Below are positions 37,629-47,751 of a DNA stretch of 64,000 nucleotides, one piece after another. Made by a program: the position numbers and the translations under genes. The notes beneath the pieces are model-generated. The model was not told where the DNA came from. It made no database searches and saw only the letters and a list, made by a program, of their open reading frames with translations. Source of the stretch: Alkalihalobacillus sp. FSL W8-0930 (GTDB lineage Bacteria > Bacillota > Bacilli > Bacillales > Bacillaceae_D); the NCBI GenBank assembly GCA_037965595.1, contig CP150183.1:3534001-3598000 (forward strand), given 5' to 3'. Position 1 is the stretch's first letter. Each line of letters starts with the position of its first letter.

Positions 37629-38354
37629 ATGAACGTATCATTATTTATTACATGTTTGGCAGATGTATTTTACCCAAATGTCGGAAAAGACGTGGTTGAG
37701 GTATTGGAACGACAAGGATGCACCGTTGATTTTCCCGGAAATCAAACCTGTTGCGGGCAGCCTGCGTTTAACAGCGGCTACCACAAAGAAACAAAGGAAG
37801 TCGCAAAAAAAATGATTCGTGCGTTCGAACACTCTGAGTATGTGGTAGCACCTTCAGGATCGTGTGCTGCGATGCTCCATGAGTACCCGCACCTTTTTAA
37901 AGAAGACTCCGCCGTTTGGTTAAAACGTGCCGAAGAGCTTGCAGCTAAAACGTATGAATTCACTCAATTTCTAGTAGATGTGCTCGGTGTTGAAAGTCTT
38001 GGTGCAACGTGTGACGCTAAGGCTACGTATCACTCTTCTTGTCACATGACAAGGTTACTGGGAGTGAAAGAAGCACCAGCCAAACTACTAAAACAGGTTG
38101 ATGGTTTGGATTATACAGAGCTCCCTGGTAAAGAAACCTGTTGTGGCTTTGGTGGAACATTCTCCGTGAAAATGAAACCGATTTCAGAACAAATGGTAGA
38201 TGAAAAGATTGCCCACATTGAAGAAACGGGTTCAGATGTGTTAATTGGGGCAGATTGTGGATGCCTGATGAATATTGGAGGGCGCCTTGAGCGACTTGGC
38301 AAGCCTGTTCAGGTTAAGCATATTGCTGAGATATTAAATCAACAAAAGGTGTAA
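37629..38354 (+). CDS. lutA: L-lactate oxidation iron-sulfur protein LutA
   Basis: 241-aa subunit of the LutABC complex, which oxidises L-lactate to pyruvate. It has the two Cys-rich CCG domains: [10 protein letters not shown] (C41/C42) with GSCAAM, and CCGFGGTFS with DCGCLMN. The ATG at 37629 is preferred over an upstream GTG since AGGAG lies 8 bp before it. First gene of lutABC, 13 bp before lutB. Confidence 0.94.
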   Translation: MNVSLFITCLADVFYPNVGKDVVEVLERQGCTVDFPGNQTCCGQPAFNSGYHKETKEVAKKMIRAFEHSEYVVAPSGSCAAMLHEYPHLFKEDSAVWLKRAEELAAKTYEFTQFLVDVLGVESLGATCDAKATYHSSCHMTRLLGVKEAPAKLLKQVDGLDYTELPGKETCCGFGGTFSVKMKPISEQMVDEKIAHIEETGSDVLIGADCGCLMNIGGRLERLGKPVQVKHIAEILNQQKV

Positions 38355-38367
38355 GGAGGATACCAAC

Positions 38368-39801
38368 ATGCCAATGAAAATTGGAGATAAACCATTTTTT
38401 GATCGAGTGAATAAAGGACTTGATGATTCATTTATGAGAGGATCTGTTGTTTCGGCACAGGAGCGCCTAAAAAATGCAAAAACAAAATCCTCAGATCAAC
38501 TAGGCAACTGGGAGGATTGGCGTGAGCAAGCAGAAGAAATTCGTCAGCATACACTTGAAAACCTAGATTACTATTTAGAACAGCTTGCTACCAATGTAAA
38601 AAAAAGCGGCGGACATATTTTCTTTGCGCAAACTGCTCAAGAAGCCAATGACTATATAAAAGAGGTGGCCGCGAACAAAGAAGCTAAAAAGATCATTAAG
38701 TCTAAATCAATGGTAACCGAGGAAATTGGAATGAACCAAGCACTCGAGTCCATAGGATGTGAGGTCATTGAGTCTGATCTAGGAGAGTACATTCTTCAGC
38801 TCGATGATCATGATCCGCCGTCTCATATCGTGGCGCCTGCCCTTCACAAAAATCGGGATCAAATTAGAGAAACCTTTGATGTGAAACGCCAATATAGAGG
38901 GACCTCATCACCTGAAGAATTAGCACTGTTCGCAAGAGAACAGCTACGACAGGAATTTCTAACAGCTGATCTTGGAATTACTGGCTGTAATTTTGCAGTG
39001 GCCGAGTCAGGTTCCATTGCTCTAGTCACAAATGAAGGAAATGCTCACTTAACAGCAGATTTGCCAAACACTCAGATTGCCGTGATGGGAATGGAGCGGA
39101 TTGTTCCAACATGGGAAGAGCTTGATGTGATGGTAACGATGCTATGCCGCAGTGCAGTTGGACAAAATCTGACGAGCTATGTAACCGGTCTGACTGGCCC
39201 TAGGCGAGAAGGCGAAACGGACGGTCCAGAAGAATTTCATTTAGTGGTGGTCGACAATGGCCGTTCTTCTATTCTAGGTACTGAATTTCAATCCGTCTTA
39301 CAATGTATTCGTTGTGCTGCCTGTATTAACGTATGCCCGATTTATCGGCATATTGGAGGTCACTCCTACGGATCCATTTATCCAGGTCCAATCGGTGCAG
39401 TGCTCTCTCCATTACTTGGTGGGTACGATGATCATAAGGAGCTCCCTTTTGCTTCAAGCCTTTGCGCCGCCTGCACAGATGCATGTCCGGTGAAGATTCC
39501 GCTCCATTCTCTTTTAATAGAACATCGTCGCAAAATAGTCGAGGACGAGAAATTGAGTACGTGGGGTGAAAAGCTTGCAATGAAAGGCTTTGGCATGGCG
39601 ATGAGTAACTCTAATCTGTTACGTACGGGTACAAAGCTTGCTCCAAAGCTAATGAAGCCACTCGTGAAAGACGGGAAGATTGTTCGCGGTCCTGGCCCTA
39701 TGAAGCCATGGACTGACATCCGTGACTTCCCTACACCTGCTAGCGAATCATTCCGAAGCTGGTTTAAGAAAGAAAAAGGAGGTGCCTCACATGACAACTA
39801 A
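38368..39801 (+). CDS. lutB: L-lactate oxidation iron-sulfur protein LutB
   Basis: 477-aa protein with an N-terminal LUD domain (about 70-300; [21 protein letters not shown]) and two [4Fe-4S] ferredoxin motifs, C313-C316-C319-C323 and C366-C369-C373, each followed by Pro. It probably transfers electrons within the LutABC complex. The last 11 bp overlap lutC. Confidence 0.94.
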   Translation: MPMKIGDKPFFDRVNKGLDDSFMRGSVVSAQERLKNAKTKSSDQLGNWEDWREQAEEIRQHTLENLDYYLEQLATNVKKSGGHIFFAQTAQEANDYIKEVAANKEAKKIIKSKSMVTEEIGMNQALESIGCEVIESDLGEYILQLDDHDPPSHIVAPALHKNRDQIRETFDVKRQYRGTSSPEELALFAREQLRQEFLTADLGITGCNFAVAESGSIALVTNEGNAHLTADLPNTQIAVMGMERIVPTWEELDVMVTMLCRSAVGQNLTSYVTGLTGPRREGETDGPEEFHLVVVDNGRSSILGTEFQSVLQCIRCAACINVCPIYRHIGGHSYGSIYPGPIGAVLSPLLGGYDDHKELPFASSLCAACTDACPVKIPLHSLLIEHRRKIVEDEKLSTWGEKLAMKGFGMAMSNSNLLRTGTKLAPKLMKPLVKDGKIVRGPGPMKPWTDIRDFPTPASESFRSWFKKEKGGASHDN

Positions 39802-40504
39802 AGAAACAAACCAAGAGACCTTTTTAAATGAAATCGCTAAAAATCTCGGTCGTCCTAGAAAAAAAGAAGTCGTTCGTCCAACATGGAAAAAGCGTCCTCA
39901 ATGGGAAGTATTAAAAAGTGCGAGCCAAGACGAGCTCGTATCCAAGCTTAAAGACAGATGTCTTGCCATCCACACTCAAGTGGAGGAAGCTACTCTTGAT
40001 ACGCTTGCAAGTACACTTGATAAGGTCCTGAATGATTACGAGGCTTCTTCTATTATAAGCTGGCAGGATCCTCGCTTTGCCGAGTATGGACTTGATTCGT
40101 TTTTTGAACAGCATAGAGAAAAGGGACACAATGTTCGTGAGTGGGACTCAAGTGATGAAAAAGGAAACATAACCTTCGCAGAACATGCGGATGTAGGCAT
40201 TACGTTTTCCGATATGACACTTGCAGAGTCTGGAACCGTCACGTTGCTCCACGATTCGGGCAAAGGCCGATCTGTGAGCTTTCTTCCAAAATCGTTTATT
40301 GCCATCATTCCTAAAAGCACGCTTGTACCACGCATTAGCCAAGCAACCCGGATGCTTCATCAAAAGGTGGAAGCGGGAGAAGACATTCCTTCCTGTGTGA
40401 ACTTTGTATCTGGACCCAGCAATAGTGCCGACATTGAAATGAATTTAGTGGTTGGAGTGCACGGACCCGTTCGCGCTTGCTATATCCTAGTTGATGACCA
40501 ATAA
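39791..40504 (+). CDS. lutC: L-lactate oxidation protein LutC
   Basis: 237-aa LUD-domain protein. Conserved blocks are [25 protein letters not shown] and [25 protein letters not shown]. The ATG at 39791 follows AGGAGGTG; the longer reading from 39722 is an overlap with lutB. Last gene of the operon, ending at a bidirectional terminator. Confidence 0.94.
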   Translation: MTTKETNQETFLNEIAKNLGRPRKKEVVRPTWKKRPQWEVLKSASQDELVSKLKDRCLAIHTQVEEATLDTLASTLDKVLNDYEASSIISWQDPRFAEYGLDSFFEQHREKGHNVREWDSSDEKGNITFAEHADVGITFSDMTLAESGTVTLLHDSGKGRSVSFLPKSFIAIIPKSTLVPRISQATRMLHQKVEAGEDIPSCVNFVSGPSNSADIEMNLVVGVHGPVRACYILVDDQ

Positions 40505-40507
40505 CAT

Positions 40508-40550
40508 AAAACGGAGAGACTCAGTTAGTCGACTGAAATCTCTCCGTTTT
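40508..40550. terminator. Bidirectional terminator between lutC and lutR
   Basis: 12-bp arms AAAACGGAGAGA and TCTCTCCGTTTT, with a further CAGT/ACTG pairing inside, followed by T-runs on both strands. The last eight codons of lutR lie inside the hairpin, so coding and terminator sequence overlap. Confidence 0.92.
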
Positions 40551-41250
40551 TCTGTTTATATTCAACGAGAAGCTGGTTAATTGTGTCCAGATGGATCGCC
40601 ATTGCTTCTTTTGCATTTTCTGTGTTCTTTTCTTTTATAGCTTTTGCGACTGCGAGGTGCTGGTCCATTAGCTTTTGTTGGATGGAATAGCCTTCAATTA
40701 CTTTTGCCATCCAGACCTTTGTCACGACACTTGATATCTGAAGAACTTCCGTTAGAAAGGAGTTTCTTGCCATCTCTGCGATCAATCGGTGAAATTCTAG
40801 ATCTAGCTCCAGAAACGCATTATGGTTACTCGCATTCCGCATTCGTTCAACGACATCATCAAGTCGTACATGATCTTCGTCTGTTGACTTTTTTGCAGCC
40901 ATTTCAGCTAGGATTACTTCAACCCCTACTCTTGCTTCTACAAGCTCAAGAATGTTATCAAAGCTGATCTTCGACATAAGTTCAAGATGCTTTGTAAAAA
41001 AGTCCCCAAAGCTTTCCGCTACGAAGGTACCCTCTGGCACACGTACTTCAATCAATCCAAGTGCGGCTAAAGCACGATTCGCTTCTCTTAATGTACTCCG
41101 CCCCACGCCAAACATTTCCATTAGCTTTCTCTCGCTTGGCAGCTTCCCACCAGGAGGAATGGTTCCATTTATGATTAACTCCATCAACTGTTGAACAATA
41201 TTCTGAGACATCGTTGTTTTCTTTACTTGATGAATCTGATCTTCAAGCAT
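40525..41250 (-). CDS. lutR: GntR-family (FadR subfamily) repressor LutR
   Basis: 241-aa regulator. The N-terminal winged helix (about 10-75) has GGKLPSERKLMEMFGVGRST and VPEGTFVAE; the C-terminal FCD domain (about 85-235) has the metal/ligand His-Asp set in LELDLEFHRLIAEMA and DQHLAVAKAI. The ATG ending at 41250 fits GGAG (7-bp gap). It faces lutABC tail to tail, whereas in B. subtilis lutR is elsewhere. The palindrome at 37593 and a weaker copy at 41263 are its probable operators. Confidence 0.88.
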   Translation of the reverse strand: MLEDQIHQVKKTTMSQNIVQQLMELIINGTIPPGGKLPSERKLMEMFGVGRSTLREANRALAALGLIEVRVPEGTFVAESFGDFFTKHLELMSKISFDNILELVEARVGVEVILAEMAAKKSTDEDHVRLDDVVERMRNASNHNAFLELDLEFHRLIAEMARNSFLTEVLQISSVVTKVWMAKVIEGYSIQQKLMDQHLAVAKAIKEKNTENAKEAMAIHLDTINQLLVEYKQKNGEISVD

Positions 41251-41262
41251 CTGCTCACTCCA

Positions 41263-41275
41263 ATGATCTGACCTT
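41263..41275. promoter_or_regulatory. Probable second LutR operator, upstream of lutR
   Basis: ATGATCTGACCTT matches 11 of 13 positions of the perfect palindrome at 37593-37605 and lies 12 bp before the lutR start codon, consistent with autoregulation. Confidence 0.55.
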
Positions 41276-41318
41276 AAGACCTTAATGATAACGTACGATA
41301 CCACAAACAACAAGATGA

Positions 41319-41768
41319 TCAGTTGCTCTCTTGTGGCGCCTCGTCCTTCTCGATTTGGCGGACAACCTGGTCCACTGTTGTTTTTTCTAATGATCGCTCT
41401 AAGGCTTGCTGTGCCTCATTGAAATGCTCACCAATGGAATGCTGTATGTTGCGTCCGACAATACACTTTGGATTCGGTTGATCGTGAATACTAAACAATT
41501 GATTTTCCTTCACTGCTTCTACGGCCTTGTACACGTCAAGCAGCGTCACCTCGGATAAATCCTTTGCAAGCTCCGCCCCTGCTTTACCTGGCCTTGTCTT
41601 CACAAGTCCAGCATTCCTGAGCATCCCGATGATTTTGCGAACAACGGCAGGATTTGTATTCACACTTCCTGCTAAAAACTCCGATGTATTTATTTCTGGT
41701 TGATCCTTATCTATATCTAAAAGAGATAACAGATGTATCCCTACTGAAAATCGACTACTAATCGACAT
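41319..41768 (-). CDS. Rrf2-family transcriptional regulator (YwnA-like)
   Basis: 149-aa regulator with an N-terminal winged helix (about 1-80; INTSEFLAGSVNTNPAVVRK and RNAGLVKTRPGKAGAEL) and a dimerisation helix. Only one Cys (in PNPKCIVGRNI) is present, so the three-Cys iron-sulfur ligand set of IscR/NsrR is absent, as in YwnA. The ATG ending at 41768 starts the conserved region. It is divergent from the NmrA-like reductase gene, with repeated CTTGTAA/TTACAAG boxes in between. Confidence 0.85.
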   Translation of the reverse strand: MSISSRFSVGIHLLSLLDIDKDQPEINTSEFLAGSVNTNPAVVRKIIGMLRNAGLVKTRPGKAGAELAKDLSEVTLLDVYKAVEAVKENQLFSIHDQPNPKCIVGRNIQHSIGEHFNEAQQALERSLEKTTVDQVVRQIEKDEAPQESN

Positions 41769-41783
41769 ATTGCACCATCCATT

Positions 41784-41922
41784 CTTGTAACAAATGCTAT
41801 TACAAGTATAGTACAGTTTGGTAAGACGAACAATATGTGGGCTTATGAATGGGTCATACAATATGTTGACAAAAACAAAACTTGTAACTATTATAGATAC
41901 ATGTAATAAAAGTAATTACAAG
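41784..41922 (+). promoter_or_regulatory. Promoter and operator boxes between the Rrf2 and NmrA-like genes
   Basis: CTTGTAA-N9-TTACAAG (41784-41806) lies over the leader of the Rrf2 gene. For the reductase gene, -35 TTGACA (41866-41871), 17 bp and -10 TATTAT (41889-41894) form a good sigma-A promoter; CTTGTAA (41881-41887) lies in its spacer and TTACAAG (41916-41922) just downstream, with a third half-site CATGTAA between. The regulator would repress both genes. Confidence 0.78.
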
Positions 41923-41950
41923 TTGATTAAAAACTTAGGAGGCTTTTCAT

Positions 41951-42814
41951 ATGAAAACATTAATCACTGGTGCAACAGGCCGTCTTGGATCTAAAATTGT
42001 TCAATCTGTTCTTACTCGCATTTCTGCAAGTGAACTCGCAGTTAGCGTGCGTAACCCCGAGAAAGCTAAGGATCTAAAAGAATTAGGAGTTGATGTTCGC
42101 CAAGCGGACTTTAATGACCCTGCATCTCTTGAAAAAGCATTTACCGGTATTGATCGTCTGCTTTTAATCTCTGCAGACGGAGACAATGAAACAAGAATCA
42201 AGCAACATACCCAAGCAGTTGAAGCCGCAAAACAAGCAGGTGTTTCGTTTATTGCATATACAAGTTTAGCGGATGCAACCAACAGTCAAAATCTAATGGC
42301 ACCGCCACATGTAGCGACTGAAGCTGCTATTAAAGAAACGGGTATTCCATATTCTTTCTTACGTAACAACTGGTATTTAGAAAATGAAGCGGACAGTATT
42401 AAAGCCTCCCTCCAAGGTGCTCCTTGGATTACCTCAGCTGGTTCAGGGAAAGTTGGCTGGGCACTGCAGCAGGATTATGCAGAGGCCGCTGCACGTGTGA
42501 TAACAGAAGAGGGGCATGATTTTACAACGTATGAGCTTGCTGGTCCTCTTTACACGCAGGAAGAACTCGTTGGACATTTAGAGTCTGTTACTGGAAAAGA
42601 TATCACTTTGAAGCAGGTTAGCGACGACGAGTATGCAGAAGCCATGAAACAAGCTGGCGTACCAGACTTTGCGATTCCGATTGTTGTTGGCATCCAAGAA
42701 AGCATTCGCGTAGGCAGTCTAGCAACAGAGAAAAGTGACTTTGAGACAGTTCTTGGTCGCCCTGTCACTCCAATCGAGGACGCATTAAAGCAACTAGTTT
42801 CTTCTTTGTCATAA
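41951..42814 (+). CDS. NmrA-like NAD(P)-binding reductase (QorB/YtfG type)
   Basis: 287-aa atypical SDR, the length of quinone oxidoreductase QorB. The nucleotide-binding motif is TLITGATGRLGSKIV; other family blocks are AKQAGVSFIAYTSLADA, PYSFLRNNWYLEN and GSGKVGWALQQDYAEAAA. It probably reduces quinones or reactive electrophiles, or senses NADPH. AGGAGG precedes ATG. Control by the divergent Rrf2 regulator suggests an electrophile- or thiol-stress response (inference). Confidence 0.87.
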   Translation: MKTLITGATGRLGSKIVQSVLTRISASELAVSVRNPEKAKDLKELGVDVRQADFNDPASLEKAFTGIDRLLLISADGDNETRIKQHTQAVEAAKQAGVSFIAYTSLADATNSQNLMAPPHVATEAAIKETGIPYSFLRNNWYLENEADSIKASLQGAPWITSAGSGKVGWALQQDYAEAAARVITEEGHDFTTYELAGPLYTQEELVGHLESVTGKDITLKQVSDDEYAEAMKQAGVPDFAIPIVVGIQESIRVGSLATEKSDFETVLGRPVTPIEDALKQLVSSLS

Positions 42815-42819
42815 GAAAA

Positions 42820-42850
42820 AGGACGAGCCAACTATCATTTGGTTCGTCCT
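42820..42850. terminator. Bidirectional terminator between the reductase and rhaEW genes
   Basis: Arms AGGACGAGCCAA and TTGGTTCGTCCT (one G-T pair) with a 7-bp loop, flanked by T-rich/A-rich sequence. Confidence 0.87.
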
Positions 42851-42858
42851 CTTCTTTA

Positions 42859-44919
42859 TTACCTTGTAAATGCTGCAGGAACTCCACCATCTACGGTAAT
42901 CATGCAGCCTGTTGTTTTTTCTGATTTTGACGAGGATAAAAACAGAATAGCATCAGCAATATCCTTTGGAAGAATCATCACACCAAGTGTCGTACGCTTT
43001 TTGTAGTGATCCTCAAGCTCTTCTGGTTTAATGCCGTATGCTGCGGCACGCTCTTCGCGCCAAGCAGATCCCCAGATCGCTGACCCCTGTAAGACTGCAT
43101 CAGGTAATACCGTATTCACACGGATTCCGAAGTCTCCACCCTCTGCAGCAATGGTACGTGCCAAATGAGCTTCAAGCGCCTTCACCGAGCTGTATGCAGA
43201 TACATTTTTTCCTGCATACACTGAGTTTTTCGAACCGATAAAGACCATGCTTCCCCCAATGGACTGCTTCTTCATTAGCTTAAAGGCTTCACGAGAGACG
43301 AGGAAATAGCCCGTTCCAAGCACATTCATGTTCAAATTCCATTCTTTTAAGCTTGTTTCGTCAAACGGGCTTGATGTAGCTAGCCCTGCATTATTAACAA
43401 GCATGTCCAGTCCACCATATGTTCGGGCAACCTCAGCAAAAGCAGACACGATTGCATCCTCATCTGTTACGTCCATCTTAATGGCAATGGCACGTCCCGC
43501 ACCATGTTCTGCATTAATCTCATCAGCCACCTTCTGTGCGCCCTCGAGATTTAAGTCTGCAATGACTACATGTGAACCCTGACTGACGTACTGACGGCAT
43601 GTTTCACTTCCGATTCCTCCTGCTCCACCTGTAACAAAGGCAACTTTACGTGAAAATTCAGCCTCTGCTGGTGCAAGCGAAAGCTTATATAATTCAAGCG
43701 GCCAGTACTCAATTTGGAATGATTCTTCTTCATTTAAAGAAACGAATTGACCAAGAGCAGTTGTCCCTTTCATAACGGAGATTGCACGCGTATAAAGGGC
43801 TCCACTTACCTTAGCATTCGCAAGGCTTTTCCCTGTGTTCACCATTCCGATACCAGGTATTAAAATGACACGCGGAGATGGATCAAACATGATGTCGCCT
43901 TCTGACTGGTTTGCTTCAAAGTAGGCTTTGTATTCTTCTTTGTATGAAGCAATGCCCTCAACAAGCTTTTCCACCAAACCAGCTGTATCCTTTGCATCTG
44001 GCTCCCAATCAATAAAAAGTGGTACACGTTTCGTATGAACAAGATGATCCGGGCAGGCCGCACCTACTTGAGATAACGCTTTTGCATCGTGACTATTTAC
44101 AAACTCAAGAATATGTTCACCATCATCATATGTGAGGAGCGCCTTTTCCTGCTGGCTTACTTGACCACGAATGACAGGCATCACGCTAGATAATAGATCT
44201 TTGCGTTCTTCTCCGGATAATGAGCTTACTTTTTCCCCACCAAAAGGGACATCCTGCTTTGACTGAATAAACGCTTCTGCTTCATTAATGGTTGAAATCG
44301 TTCGTTCATAGCTCTCTTGTGCCGTGTCTCCCCAAACAACCAGACCGTGTTTCTCCATCAGAACAAGCTCAGCGTTTGGATTGTTTTGCACACCTTCTGC
44401 AATCATTTTAGAGAGCGTGAACCCAGGGCGAATATAAGGCACCCATACAAAGCGGTCTCCGTAAATCTCCTTTGCAATCTCTTGACCATTGTCTGCGCAG
44501 CACAGGCTAATGATTGCATCAGGATGCGTGTGATCTACATGCTTAAAAGGAAGAAATGCATGAAGCAATGTTTCAATCGATGCACGCGGATGCTTTTGAC
44601 TCAGCATGCAATTCTCTAAGTATGCCACCATTTCTGCATCTGGCATTTCATCTTTTTCAAACAGAGGATGAATGTCATCAAGGCGCAGCCCGGTAAAGTT
44701 CTTCGCACCCATCGTTGCTAGATCGGATCCGCTACCCTTCACCCACATGACGTCTACTTCGCGTCCACGAAAATCAATTTCTGTTGTTTTCATGGACGTA
44801 TTTCCACCACCCCAGTTACATACTGCTCGGTCTGAACCAATTAGGTTAGAGCGGTAGACCAGTTCATCTAATCCTTGTTTTTGTTCTGCTTCTTGTTGAT
44901 TCCAAAGGTTTTTTACCAT
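42859..44919 (-). CDS. rhaEW: Bifunctional rhamnulose-1-phosphate aldolase/lactaldehyde dehydrogenase
   Basis: 686-aa fusion, same layout as B. subtilis YuxG. The N-terminal class II aldolase domain (about 1-390) has NWGGGNTSMK, and the zinc-ligand region HVDHTHPDAIISLC; it splits rhamnulose-1-phosphate into dihydroxyacetone phosphate and L-lactaldehyde. The C-terminal SDR domain (about 425-686) has VTGGAGGIGSETC, NNAGLA and the catalytic YSSVK; it oxidises or reduces lactaldehyde. Last gene of rhaB-rhaA-rhaEW, 29 bp after rhaA. Confidence 0.93.
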   Translation of the reverse strand: MVKNLWNQQEAEQKQGLDELVYRSNLIGSDRAVCNWGGGNTSMKTTEIDFRGREVDVMWVKGSGSDLATMGAKNFTGLRLDDIHPLFEKDEMPDAEMVAYLENCMLSQKHPRASIETLLHAFLPFKHVDHTHPDAIISLCCADNGQEIAKEIYGDRFVWVPYIRPGFTLSKMIAEGVQNNPNAELVLMEKHGLVVWGDTAQESYERTISTINEAEAFIQSKQDVPFGGEKVSSLSGEERKDLLSSVMPVIRGQVSQQEKALLTYDDGEHILEFVNSHDAKALSQVGAACPDHLVHTKRVPLFIDWEPDAKDTAGLVEKLVEGIASYKEEYKAYFEANQSEGDIMFDPSPRVILIPGIGMVNTGKSLANAKVSGALYTRAISVMKGTTALGQFVSLNEEESFQIEYWPLELYKLSLAPAEAEFSRKVAFVTGGAGGIGSETCRQYVSQGSHVVIADLNLEGAQKVADEINAEHGAGRAIAIKMDVTDEDAIVSAFAEVARTYGGLDMLVNNAGLATSSPFDETSLKEWNLNMNVLGTGYFLVSREAFKLMKKQSIGGSMVFIGSKNSVYAGKNVSAYSSVKALEAHLARTIAAEGGDFGIRVNTVLPDAVLQGSAIWGSAWREERAAAYGIKPEELEDHYKKRTTLGVMILPKDIADAILFLSSSKSEKTTGCMITVDGGVPAAFTR

Positions 44920-44948
44920 TCTAATCAGTCCTTTTCTATTGGGTTTAA

Positions 44949-46202
44949 CTATGCGCGTTTAGATTGAACGTTTTCCTCGTATTGCTTTACCTCGTTTAAC
45001 CAGCTTTCTTTCACAGGCACTTGTTGTCTCAGGCAGTATTCATCCCAGATTGCTCCAAACGGATACGTCTTAAATTCCTCAAGTAATGCCAATCGCTCTG
45101 TGAAATTTCCTTGTTCTTGCAGTTCTTTTAAATGATCAGTTGGTTCAAGCAATGCATAGAGCAAGGCCTTCACTGTGTTCCGTGTACCAATGGTCCAAGC
45201 TGCGACACGGTTGATACTAGCATCAAAGAAATCCAGACCAATGTTCACTCGTTCATGTGCATCTGCTCGGATGATTTCATGAGCAATTTCTTTTAGTTCA
45301 TCATCAAATGTAACAACATGATCACTGTCCCAACGAACAGGGCGTGACACGTGAAGTGCTACCTTTTCATTAAACAAAAGTAAGGATGATAGTTTATTTG
45401 AAATCGTTTCTGTTGGATGAAAATGTCCTGAATCAAGCAAACACAGCTTGTTATTCTGTTGAGCATAGCTTAGATAAAACTCATGAGACCCAACAACATA
45501 GGCTTCTGAACCAATACCAAATAGCTTGCTTTCAACTGCATCTAGGACAAGGCTCTCATCATATTCCTCTGAAAAAATTTCATCTAATGATTCTTTTAAT
45601 CTCTTTCTAGGCGTTAAACGGTCACTAGGAGTGTCCTTATATCCATCTGGCACCCAAATGTTAACTAAGGAAGGTGTTCCAAGTTCTTTGCCAAAATAAG
45701 CGGCAATTTTCCTGCTTGCCTTACAATGGTTAATCCAAAACGTACGAATCTCTGGATCAGGATGACTAAGTGTCAGGCCATCCTCGGCCTTTGGATGAGC
45801 GAATACGGTTGGATTAAAATCAAGCCCGATTCCTTTTTCCTTTGCCCAAGAAACCCACTTTTCAAAGTGTTTAGGTTCAATTGCGTCACGATCAATCTCT
45901 TCCCCGTCTGTTTCTGCATAAATGGCATGAAGATTCACACGGTGCGTACCTGGTATTAGCGACAATGCTTTGTCTAAGTCTGCTCGAAGTTCTTCCCCAT
46001 TACGAGCTTTTCCCGGGTAATTACCTGTGACATCAATCCCTCCCGAAAGCTCTCTTTTTGTGACTTCAAATCCAGCAATATCATCACCCTGCCAGCAATG
46101 CACAGAAATAGGGATGGTTGAAAGCTTCTGAAATGCGTCTTCCACATTTACTCCAAAACGCTCATAATGAGATTTTGCTTCTTCAAATGGTGTGTTAGCC
46201 AT
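44949..46202 (-). CDS. rhaA: L-rhamnose isomerase
   Basis: 417-aa enzyme converting L-rhamnose to L-rhamnulose, of normal family length. Family blocks include [14 protein letters not shown] near the N-terminus, [21 protein letters not shown], and metal-site regions [18 protein letters not shown] and [17 protein letters not shown]. It overlaps rhaB by 8 bp. The mutarotase RhaM is not in the window. Confidence 0.95.
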   Translation of the reverse strand: MANTPFEEAKSHYERFGVNVEDAFQKLSTIPISVHCWQGDDIAGFEVTKRELSGGIDVTGNYPGKARNGEELRADLDKALSLIPGTHRVNLHAIYAETDGEEIDRDAIEPKHFEKWVSWAKEKGIGLDFNPTVFAHPKAEDGLTLSHPDPEIRTFWINHCKASRKIAAYFGKELGTPSLVNIWVPDGYKDTPSDRLTPRKRLKESLDEIFSEEYDESLVLDAVESKLFGIGSEAYVVGSHEFYLSYAQQNNKLCLLDSGHFHPTETISNKLSSLLLFNEKVALHVSRPVRWDSDHVVTFDDELKEIAHEIIRADAHERVNIGLDFFDASINRVAAWTIGTRNTVKALLYALLEPTDHLKELQEQGNFTERLALLEEFKTYPFGAIWDEYCLRQQVPVKESWLNEVKQYEENVQSKRA

Positions 46203-47616
46203 GAGGAATCTCTCCTTTTTGTGGGATAAATTGTTTTAGTGAAAAAGATGCTGCTACTAGCTTACGAGCATCCGCCAATGTGCTGATAAGACCTGCGGCA
46301 CGCATCTGAACTAATAGATTGCCTATTGCCGTTGCTTCGATGGGCCCTGAGATGACTGTCTTTCCCGTTACGTTTGCGACGAGTTGATTTACGTATTCGT
46401 TTTGTGCACCGCCACCGATAATGTTCACTTGATCATAAGACCTGCCTACCATCTCTTCTATCTGGAGTATGGCTGCTTGATAGCTTTTTACTAAGCTATG
46501 AAAGACACAGGCCGCTATCTCTCCTGACCTGACAGGCACTGGCTGGTTACTTTCCATACAAGCCGCCTGAATTTCTTCAATCATGTTCACTGGATTCAAA
46601 AATCGTTGCTGATCCACATCAATGATAGATGGATTATTCACTTTTTTGCTTGCTTGGACAAGTTCATCAAAGGAATAGATATCGCCATATAGACGCTTAA
46701 CCTCTTGGATCATCCAAAAGCCCATAATGTTCTTTAAGAACCGAAAGCGATAATCTACTCCACCTTCATTTGTGAAGTTATAGGCTTGTGCTCTCTGATT
46801 ACATATCGGTTCCGCATTCTCCACGCCAAGCAAAGACCACGTGCCAGAGCTTAAATAAATCGTCTCTTTTGCTTCCGGTATAGCTGCAACCGCGGACGCC
46901 GTATCATGTGTAGCTGGAACGATAACCTCCAGATCAAAGCCAAATTCATGGACAAGCCCTTTCCTCAATCCTCCGAGCGAGGTTCCAGGTAGAACAATCT
47001 CTTCAAACAAATCACGGCTAATGCCCAAATGATTTAATAGAGATTGATCCCAATCCTTTGAATCTGCATGTAGCAGCTGAGTAGAGGTTGCATTTGTGTA
47101 TTCGTTTACTTTTTTGCCTGTAAGAAGATAGTGAAAATAATCAGGAATCATTAAAAACGATCGAGCCTTCTCAAGAATTTCTGGATTTGACTGTCTTAAA
47201 GCAGCAAACTGATAAATTGTATTAAACGGTTGAAATTGAATTCCTGTACTGGTGTAGATGTCATCTTTAGATAGAGTCTCCGTCACTTTTTCCATGATGC
47301 CTTCAGTACGTGCATCACGATACGCAACCACTGGTCCTAACGGCTGTTCTTCTTCGTCTAATAACACAAAATCCACAGCCCATGTATCCACTCCAATTGT
47401 CTTTGGATTAAACCCTTTTTCATGGCAGATACGGATACCCTTCTTTATTTCAGCAAAGAGATCGTCTACATCCCAACATAAATGTCCTGAGCGATGAATC
47501 ATCGCATTTTGGAATCGGTGAACTTCCTGAAGGTCAATCTTTTGATCTTGAAGTGTACCTACAAGCAACCGACCACTTGAAGCACCAATATCCACGGCAA
47601 TATGAGTAGAAGACAT
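46195..47616 (-). CDS. rhaB: L-rhamnulokinase
   Basis: 473-aa FGGY-family kinase that phosphorylates rhamnulose at C1. N-terminal [13 protein letters not shown] binds phosphate; [13 protein letters not shown] is the substrate region; the C-terminal ATP site has [18 protein letters not shown]. First gene of the operon, with an AAAGGAGG ribosome site and a cre box and AraC-type repeats upstream. Confidence 0.95.
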   Translation of the reverse strand: MSSTHIAVDIGASSGRLLVGTLQDQKIDLQEVHRFQNAMIHRSGHLCWDVDDLFAEIKKGIRICHEKGFNPKTIGVDTWAVDFVLLDEEEQPLGPVVAYRDARTEGIMEKVTETLSKDDIYTSTGIQFQPFNTIYQFAALRQSNPEILEKARSFLMIPDYFHYLLTGKKVNEYTNATSTQLLHADSKDWDQSLLNHLGISRDLFEEIVLPGTSLGGLRKGLVHEFGFDLEVIVPATHDTASAVAAIPEAKETIYLSSGTWSLLGVENAEPICNQRAQAYNFTNEGGVDYRFRFLKNIMGFWMIQEVKRLYGDIYSFDELVQASKKVNNPSIIDVDQQRFLNPVNMIEEIQAACMESNQPVPVRSGEIAACVFHSLVKSYQAAILQIEEMVGRSYDQVNIIGGGAQNEYVNQLVANVTGKTVISGPIEATAIGNLLVQMRAAGLISTLADARKLVAASFSLKQFIPQKGEIPHG

Positions 47617-47633
47617 GTTTTCAACCCTCCTTT

Positions 47634-47710
47634 TGTAATCGCTTTCTTGTTTTTAGTATATAAAAACTGCCTACTAATCTCTATGTCCGGAAAGATCTAA
47701 ACATATGTCC
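47634..47710 (-). promoter_or_regulatory. rhaBAEW promoter with AraC direct repeats and cre box
   Basis: On the minus strand GGACATA occurs at 47704-47710 and again at 47682-47688, 22 bp apart in the same orientation, as AraC-family sites usually are. The nearer copy abuts the -35 position of a weak promoter whose -10 is TATACT (around 47655). A cre box AGAAAGCGATTACA (47634-47647, 13 of 14 positions) lies downstream of the expected start site. Confidence 0.8.
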
Positions 47711-47721
47711 TTATTTGCAAA

Positions 47722-47751
47722 AAGAAGACCTCCATTGGATTAGAGGTCTTC
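47722..47751 (-). terminator. Terminator of the rhamnose regulator gene
   Basis: Arms AGAAGACCTC and GAGGTCTTCT, 10-bp loop, followed by TTTTT on the minus strand; it overlaps the last codons of the AraC gene and separates it from rhaB. Confidence 0.87.

Noticed and set aside
39722-40504. Longer lutC reading from 39722
   Set aside because: It overlaps the end of lutB by 80 bp without a ribosome site; the ATG at 39791 follows AGGAGGTG.
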